Shown: positions 56,885 to 64,000 of the stretch, piece by piece | Position numbering within the stretch: position 1 is the stretch's first letter | How the letters are laid out: each line of letters opens with the position of its first letter | Assembly (NCBI GenBank): GCA_963457665.1 | Contig: OY735234.1 | Span: 2,358,003-2,422,002, forward strand | Source of the DNA: Thysanoteuthis rhombus | Lineage: Eukaryota; Mollusca; Cephalopoda; Oegopsida; Thysanoteuthidae | DNA length: 64,000 nt | Reading direction: 5' to 3' | Translations under genes and position numbers: made by a program | The notes under the pieces: model-generated | What the model was told of the DNA's origin: nothing | The model's input: only the letters and a program-made list of their open reading frames with translations | Database searches by the model: none

Positions 56885-57175
56885 ACTGAGGGAACATGTT
56901 TTTTTTTTTTTTTCAAAATTCCCCTCCAAAATAGATTTTTTGTTGAAAGATCAATATATGATGTAAGTTTATGATGAATTTGTAACTAGTTTTGCTTGCT
57001 TGAATTTTTTTGTTTTTGTTTTATTTTTTTGTTCAAAATTCAAATTTTTTTTAGTGATCACAGTTCAACAGAAGGCGAAAACTTATTCATTTATCACCCC
57101 TTTTTCTAACTTTTTAATTGATCACCCTGACACAGCACACATGGGTGGCAGTGATTCATAATTTCCATTAGAATT
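56885..57175 (+). mobile_element. TIR family B, internal and right part
   Basis: AATTCCCCTCCAAAATAGAT, GTGATCACAGTTCAACAGAA and TTTTTAATTGATCACCCTGA match 27222-27640. The left end is missing and the region between is altered. Confidence 0.6.
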
Positions 57176-57359
57176 CTTTTCTACATAGGCTACTCAAGTG
57201 TTGAATCTGAGTCCAGAATTTAGAAGTTGTAAACCTGACAATGCTTTAATTTACAAATTCTCTTCTAAATTTTATATTGTTCACAAATCAAGATTAAAGA
57301 AAGGAGAATTAACTATATGCATTGTACATTTGTATTGTTTTTGGTATCACTGCACTCGC

Positions 57360-57515
57360 CTTTTGAAAATTTGGACTTTTTTTGATGATCACTGTACAAC
57401 AAAAGACCAGAGAAGTGATCTATTCATTAGTCAGCCCTTTTCCAATTTTTTTAATTGATCATCCCTGACAAGGCATGTTGCCAAAAGACATTGGTCATGT
57501 GATGGTTTCTATTAC
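57360..57515 (+). mobile_element. TIR family B, right half
   Basis: GATGATCACTGTACAACAAA, TTTTTTTAATTGATCATCCC, GGCATGTTGCCAAAAGACAT and GGTCATGTGATGGTTTCTAT match the right half of 27222-27640 and of the minus copy at 59165. Confidence 0.65.
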
Positions 57516-57772
57516 AACTGGTCCTCGACCTACAACTTACCCGACTTGAATCATCCATACAAACAACCAAAATGCATGGATATAAAATCATGTAAATATG
57601 AAAGTCATGCTCCTAAATTTAACAAAATATAAGCAAGCATAAAAAATTGCTTGGTTGTACATGTTTATAAGAGCAAATGTGTATGAAAATTACAGTTGTA
57701 CATTAAAGAACTACCATAAATATTACTTTCCTTTGTTCGTATGTATAAGATTAAGTGAATGAATAAGAGTGT

Positions 57773-57774
<2 letters not shown>

Positions 57775-57827
<53 letters not shown>
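57775..57827. repeat. Compound (GT)n(AT)n microsatellite
   Basis: About ten GT units followed by 17 TA units. Confidence 0.9.
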
Positions 57828-57829
<2 letters not shown>

Positions 57830-59164
57830 GGAATTACACTTCTGAATTAAAAAAAAAAATATTATACTCAATTTGCTGAATGGAACCAGTTACTTGAAAA
57901 TGAAAGATAAATAATAAATTATAATAGAAATAATAAAATGATATTTGTTTGACTTATAACCATTCCTACCAGTTGGAACGGAACCCTGTTGTAAGTTGAT
58001 GAGCAGGTGTATATTGTGATCAGAGTTAGAAAACTAATTTAGATCACTTTCTTAGAAAGATTACTGTTAATTAGATATTTTACCTTTTCTTTGTATTTTC
58101 AATTATTAATATCTTCTGTGCTCAGCAATTATCATGCTAATTACAAGGATTTCAATTTACGCTGTTTTTTTTTCCTGATTTAATCCCAGGATTACTTTGA
58201 TCAAAGCTGATGACTAGATTAGCTGTCATCCTAATTTGATTTATCATACTGCAAGGCTGTTCCAGTTTTGACTTGACCTGATTATTTTTTTTTTTCTCAT
58301 TTGTCACAGTCTCTCGGTCAGTCAATTGGCATTTATTTAATTTAGAAAAAAAATGATCTTAAGTTGATTATTGTTTCAAAATAAAGACAAATTGCATAAA
58401 ACTTCCAGTTTGGTTGAGTAGAACGGTAAGATTAGTAATTATTCGTTAATTAAATGTATCCAATATGTTATACAGGTTGAGCATAAAGTCTTTCCCTAAT
58501 TCCAAACATATAGACGCCATTTTTGAAACTTGAGGATTGCAATGCCACCTGTACTGAAAAGAGAGAGAATTCTATAAATTGGTCTATGTAATTACCCAAC
58601 GTTCAGGTTTCTGTCTTGCATAATTCTCAAGATATGCTTGTACATAATCAGGGAAGGGTTATAGTCTTTGTACTCCCTGTGTGTATTTTATTTGATGACC
58701 AGATTGAATTGGCCTGTGGCATTGAAGACATTGTAACTGGAATTAAGGTTTTAAAAAAATCTTAATTGTTTAAGCTCTATAGATTTTGGTATACATGACA
58801 TAAAATGTTCTTATTGGCCCCTCTTGACCAGCCTGACTTCAGTAAAAACTGTGGCCCGAGAAGTTTTTGCTAATTGATGACATAATTGGGCACTTAAGAC
58901 CTCTCTAAGTCCAGATGCGAGGGAATTTGAAATTCTTGTGACTATCAAACTAATTCAAGTGCTTGACACTTATATCATTGATATTTGAATTTTGCAGAAC
59001 TTTTTGTTTATTTTAATTGAAATACAATTCAAATAAAATGCAATCATTAACATCAGCCTATGTCAGTCAAAGGAAAGGCTGAACTATTGGAAAAGCTGTA
59101 TCCTACATAAGTTATGTGACATGTAAATCAGTGGTAACTAGTGTAAATCATTGGAAGCCAAAAA

Positions 59165-59600
59165 GAAGAAACTGGTCTGGTTAGTCAATCTATAGGAACT
59201 GTCACATGACCAACATCTTTTGGCAGCATACCATGTTTGGATGATTGATTAAAAAAAAAAATTGGAAAAAGGGTGGTCTATGAATATGTTATTTCTCTTG
59301 CCTTTTGTTGGGCAGTGATCACTAAAAAAGTCTGAATTTAAAAAAATAAACAAGTGTGAATGCTGCTGCAAGAGACCAATTCAGCATAGAATTACTTTGC
59401 AAATTGAAACCCCACTAAAAAGCTAGAGTGGGGGGTAAAAAAAGTTGTGTTTTTTTAAATTTTATAATAAGGAATAAATGTTTAAGTTTTCAGCCCTCTA
59501 GCTCCATTTGTGTGGCTTGTACGTATCATATATACATACATACATACATACCCAGCCAGACCAGCTTAAAAACCCAAGATGTTGACAGTTTCTAATAGAG
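59165..59600 (-). mobile_element. TIR family B, near full-length minus copy
   Basis: The left end on + is AGGAACTGTCACATGACCAA and the right end GTTGACAGTTTCTAATAGAG. Interior blocks in reverse order: GTTGGGCAGTGATCACTAAA, AATTGAAACCCCACTAAAAA, TTTTCAGCCCTCTAGCTCC and CAGCCAGACCAGC. It shows that the inverted ends AGAAACTGTCA/TGACAGTTTCT belong to the element. Confidence 0.75.
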
Positions 59601-60509
59601 AAATGTGACTCCCAACTTTCTTGAAAGAAAATAGTCAATTCCATGTGTAAGATCTGTTAAATTTTTCCAACCGTCTCCAAATGTGTACTAAAAGAAATAA
59701 CCAATATAGATATGAATGTGCCAGAAAAAAAAATCATTTATTCTCCACTCCCTAAGATTTGAGTATGATATGAGCTTCAACTTATCCAATTTGTTTGCTT
59801 GTCAATGTAAAAATAGATTTGAATCAAGTTCAGTTCAATATTGTCTGAACTGTAATCACAACTTCACAATCTTGAAACAGTTATTCTCTTAGTGTGCCTT
59901 TTGGGAAAATTAATGATAACTGTATAGTTTATGTATTTGGATGATTAAATAATCTGAATATTTTACTTCAATATTAGTTTTGTACATTGTTGTCTGCTTT
60001 ATTCAAAGATTTACTGGTTGGCCTTCAACCGACCTTATTTTCAACCATTTCCCAACTGACTGTCATTCATCTTTCTCTGGACTACCAACCAGCCTTGGGC
60101 ATCTTGGAACTTGTTCTTGGAACTAATGTAAAGCAGGCCATGTTTAGATAAAATCAATAAAGATTTGGAAGCATTTTAGCTCTATTCTTTCAGTTTTGTT
60201 TCTGAAATACCTTTAAGACCATTATTCTTATGGTACTCTACTCCCATTCGTAGGCTGATTGGGAGCCTTATTGTGTAAATACTTGATGTTATCTATAACT
60301 ATATTTTCTATACATGTGAATTATATTTTTATGTATTGTGTAACAATGTATTGAATGCTCATATACAAATTTAATTAAATCTATTACTAAGATTCTTTAA
60401 ATCTTATTAAAATTATTAAAATTAAAATTATTGAAATCCTATTATGTTAGTATCATCAGATAATAGTTCAGTTTTCTTTTGAGATTAATGCCTGGGTTGT
60501 CAAACAGAA

Positions 60510-60905
60510 ACAAAACAGGTTTGGTTAGTCACTCAATAGAAATTTCATCTGACCAACATATCTTGGCAGCATATCATGTTGGGGGTGATCAATAAAGAAA
60601 TTGTAAAAAAAAAAGGTTATCAAGGAATAAATTACCTCTTGCTTTTTATTGGGTGTTGTTCACTAAAAAAGTCCAATCTAAAAAGACAAAAACAAGTGTT
60701 CACATTTCTGGACACAAATGAAGGTATCAGTCTTGCAGAAACGTGTACATTGAGCCCCCCCACACACACACACTAAAATCATATGAAGGTTGGTGGGGGT
60801 GGAGGGTGAAAAACAAATAAGTTTTTTCTAGACATAATCAGGAGTAAATTTTGAGATTATCAGCAGTCTATCTCCATTAAGGTGGCCTGTATGCATGACA
60901 TACAC
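60510..60905 (-). mobile_element. TIR family B, minus copy
   Basis: ATAGAAATTTCATCTGACCA, ATCTTGGCAGCATATCATGT, TTGTTCACTAAAAAAGTCC and ATTAAGGTGGCCTGTATGCA match 59165-59600. The far end with the second inverted repeat is lost. Confidence 0.65.
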
Positions 60906-61592
60906 ATATGAGAAGTATGGTTCCAAAACGCAATAAGTCGCATTTTCAAAAATTTTACATTTCCACCATCAGAGGTTTGACATTTCATCGCTATTCGATA
61001 TTCCATAAAACATGATATACACCTTGTTTCCCTGCATTATATCAATCCCTTCCATTCTAAAAGTGTCGATAAAGTGTGATTTCTCTGCTCAACCAATCAC
61101 AGTGTGCCAGTCCTGTCATGTAAACATTGAGGGTGGTGCCCTGTGAGAATCAACTGAGTAGGTGTGTTAATTCAATAGTATTTTGATGATTCACTGACAA
61201 CAACTTATCAAAATGTACACTTTACTGGGAAGACGAAAAACCCAAAAGGAGATAATAAAAAAGTAAATTTCATGAACTGGTTGATTTTATTTACACTATT
61301 GAAGTTAGTTTCAAAATGTAAATTATGAATGCAAATTTTGCAATGTAACATTAAATTAAATGAGCAAGCAATGACTTTCTGGTTTTATTTCAACCTCAGT
61401 TTATTATTAAGGTTTAAAACAAATGAGTAGTTTTTATGCTACCACTTTATTGGTAGAAAAAAACGGAATCTTTCTGTTGAAGAAAATGGATTTATTGCAT
61501 TTAGAACGAAGCTCTTTTGGCTGAAGAACCCCATGTCAGGTTTGGTTGATGGTTTCGATCTATACATTTTAAAACAGGCTTACTTATTTCTG

Positions 61593-61593
<1 letters not shown>

Positions 61594-61623
<30 letters not shown>
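61594..61623. repeat. (TA)n microsatellite
   Basis: Fifteen TA units. Confidence 0.9.
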
Positions 61624-61627
<4 letters not shown>

Positions 61628-63074
61628 TGAACAGCTAGATATATACCAACCAGTAACTATGATTGTGAATTTGTGCATGTGTCTGTGTTGTGTATATTTT
61701 TTTTTATATGTACAATAAATATAATTTAGCCATAGAAAACTAAGTATTAATATATTCTAATAATATAAAAATAGTCAATTACTTATAGTTTTAACAAATT
61801 TATGTATACATTAAAAAGGTATCCTGATTGTTGAAAAATCAACGTAATATTGGTCCATGGCTAAGTACCAGTTGTGACAGGCCTATTCTAATTTTGTCAG
61901 AAGTTAGGTATTGGACATTATTTATTATTGAATGGTACTAAACCTGATTATTTTCTATTGTGGAGAAAGTACTATAGGCATATTAAATATATAGTGGGTG
62001 TAACACTTTCCAATAATTGCATAGATTATACACTCTGATTCTAATCAGATGTACCTGGCAATGACACTTTGACCCTAGACTGAGTGCACAGATACTACAC
62101 TGTGATTCTATGCAGAAGTGCAAGGGAGCAACACTTTACAAAAGTAGATAATCCTCTCATTTCTTATGGATACTATGCAAATTAATGCATTTGTATATGT
62201 TTATGCATTTGTCCGTTTTCAAGATTTTTTTATGTGTTCTCAGTTTTGTATTTGTGTGTTTGTACACTTTGGTCTGTTTTTACATCCATCCATATATATG
62301 CATTGGGTGTCTGTTTACACATGATAGATGTGTGTGTGTGTGTTTTCATTCTTGTATCTTTTACACATCTTTTTGCACACATTGTGTATTCACAGAAATA
62401 GTCCTATTAAAATGTAAACAAAAATGTATTTTGTTTGCTGTTTGTTATGAAATCTTAGCTCAGTGAATATTCTTTGACATCATTTGACCCATAAAGATAT
62501 CAACATGTCAAAAACATGTCACTAAAATCAGTCATTACTTAGATTATACTTTGTGGCTGAGGGGAGGATTCTCAAGTCCTGAATTCAGAAACGATAATCA
62601 TATATCTTCAGAATTCCTTTTAACACATGTGAGTACATTCTTCATTCTTGAAAACCATACCAAAAATTGTTTGCTACCATCTGGACATTTGCACCCGCGT
62701 CATGTCTGGTGTGCTGAAAAGTAAATGCTCCCTTATTTTTTATTCTTTTTATTTTTTTGAGCAGTTTCAATAGTTACGCTAATGGAAAATGTTGGGAATT
62801 GCAGGCATTTCTTGCCTAGTTATTTTTGGGTGGTAAGGAATTTGGAAGAGACTGGAATCAGTCGAGGAGGAATGAGATGTAGGATAATTGAGAAATACTG
62901 ATATAGACACATCCCCCTCTTCATCTGTTGCAATGCTTTCATTATTCCTTTGTTTGTAGCAAACTGGTTGGTTTAAGGCATTCTAGCCCCAGTGCATAGG
63001 TAACAGTGTAAAGACAAGAAATTAGTTGATCGCTACTTGAATAATTTACGTTCTCCTCTTCAAGACTAACATGA

Positions 63075-63475
63075 AACTAGAAAAGCACATACCTCCACCA
63101 ATGCCATTGTCATTGAAAAAACCAATCTGGTTGCAGATTCCAGACTTAGTGGAGACAAAAGCTGGTAATAATTATTCCTCAAAGACATATCATCAATAGT
63201 TTGAAGAACAACTGTAATGCGGTTTATCATGGTTATTTATGATGACACCACCGTGATGATGTCATTTGAAAAAAAGAAAGAATTTGTCTTATCTCTCAAT
63301 GTTAAGAGAATCACAAAAAAATCCCGGAGACCCCCCAAATATATTCGATTGTTTCTCGGCTCATGGCCCATCTTTCCATGAAATGTCGTTGAAATTTGTT
63401 GAGAACTTTTGGAGATATTTGGTAGACTGACAGATATGTGAATACATAACCTCTATCCAACTTTGTTAGGAGAGG
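63075..63475 (+). mobile_element. Family R1, long copy
   Basis: CACCAATGCCATTGTCATTG near the 5' end, then CCGGAGACCCCCCAAATATA, CCATGAAATGTCGTTGAAAT, GAGAACTTTTGGAGATATTT and the 3' stem CCTCTATCCAAC/GTTAGGAGAGG. An insertion separates the 5' and 3' parts relative to 3586-3800. Confidence 0.65.
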
Positions 63476-64000
63476 AAAAAAGATGAGAAAATATGAAAAG
63501 CAACAATAAAAAGACACAAATTGTTTTCAATTTCCGAAAGACGTAAAGTTGTCTTTATGTAATCTGTTCAGTCAGTGTTTGATTTCTTCATCTACGGAAA
63601 AGTAATTCCTTAAAAAGAAAATTACTATTCAGTCGATTACTGTTGTAATACCACTGAGTACCTTATTTTAAAGAAAATTTCAATTCTTGAAGGATTTTCT
63701 CAAATCATGTCATTGATAACTACAGCAGATGTCTTTGTAGTTCATTTCTCATCAATGCTCAAACAATTTTAATTAGCATTGTTTTACTGTATTATATGCA
63801 GTTAGTATTCTTCATTACTAATCCGAGAGGTAAAATTGAGTTAGATACTCCCCCCAAAATAAATATAAATGACAACTTTTAGGTGTTCATTGAAAAAAAG
63901 TCCCCTCAAGGTCTTTTAAATTTTTCTATATAATACAGGGGGTTCATAAAAAAATACAACATTTGGAAGGGAAATAACTCTTAGGAAGAAGCTTGAGAGT

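Larger units (their letters stand above)
56042..64000 (+). other. EXO1 3' UTR and intergenic repeats
   Basis: After the proposed stop there is an antisense SINE, four family B elements and one R1 copy. I find no credible exon or promoter. In 57900-59150, 60920-61590 and 61630-63060 I see nothing recognisable apart from short TG-rich tracts near 62330 and one hAT-like end near 62890. Confidence 0.6.

Overview
The window is AT-rich eukaryotic DNA carrying the 3' part of one protein-coding gene on the + strand. I identify it as EXO1, the exonuclease 1 of mismatch repair and DNA end resection. Five coding exons (622-802, 5382-5871, 42964-43588, 51390-51432, 55341-55509) have consensus splice sites and join without a phase error into about 503 C-terminal residues. 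They match landmarks of vertebrate EXO1 that I recall in the same order: SxWxxNYxxRP, RN[RK]FA, [KR]SRFF, a C/A-FSW patch, LKS, SGLxK and a C-terminal PCNA box. The 5' exons, which encode the nuclease domain, lie upstream of the window. A short exon at 56038 would supply the stop codon.

Long introns (up to 37 kb), many (TA)n runs, tRNA-derived SINEs, RTE-like LINE 3' ends and many foldback elements suggest a lophotrochozoan, probably a mollusc and quite possibly a coleoid cephalopod. That is inference from general character, not a species call. I see no bacterial features, rRNA, CRISPR array or second convincing host gene.

Layout. 1-0.6 kb: intron with a 200-bp foldback MITE, then an exon. 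0.8-5.4 kb: intron with three copies of an interspersed repeat (family R1). 5.4-5.9 kb: exon. 5.9-43.0 kb: a very large intron with a diverged five-unit tandem array (10.0-10.65 kb), a decayed pogo-type transposon (18.4-19.6 kb), a hAT-like MITE (20.9 kb), a 0.5-kb foldback element (25.1-25.6 kb), TIR elements of family B (26-27.6 kb), SINEs (29 and 31 kb), LINE 3' ends (32.3 and 38.3 kb) and a pyrimidine minisatellite (35.05-35.43 kb). At 37.4-43.0 kb there is a local duplication that copied the intron-exon border of the next exon. 43.0-43.6 kb: the largest exon. 43.6-51.4 kb: intron with a foldback array, (TA)n tracts and a third LINE end. 51.39 kb: a 43-nt microexon between two TTAA-ended MITEs. 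55.3-56.0 kb: the last coding exon and probable stop exon. 56.1-64 kb: 3' UTR and intergenic repeats.

The most notable observations are the MLH1-interaction box KSRFF split across the 37-kb intron, the tandem-duplicated exon start that has lost its acceptor, the microexon bracketed by MITEs, and several repeat families with terminal palindromes or inverted repeats.
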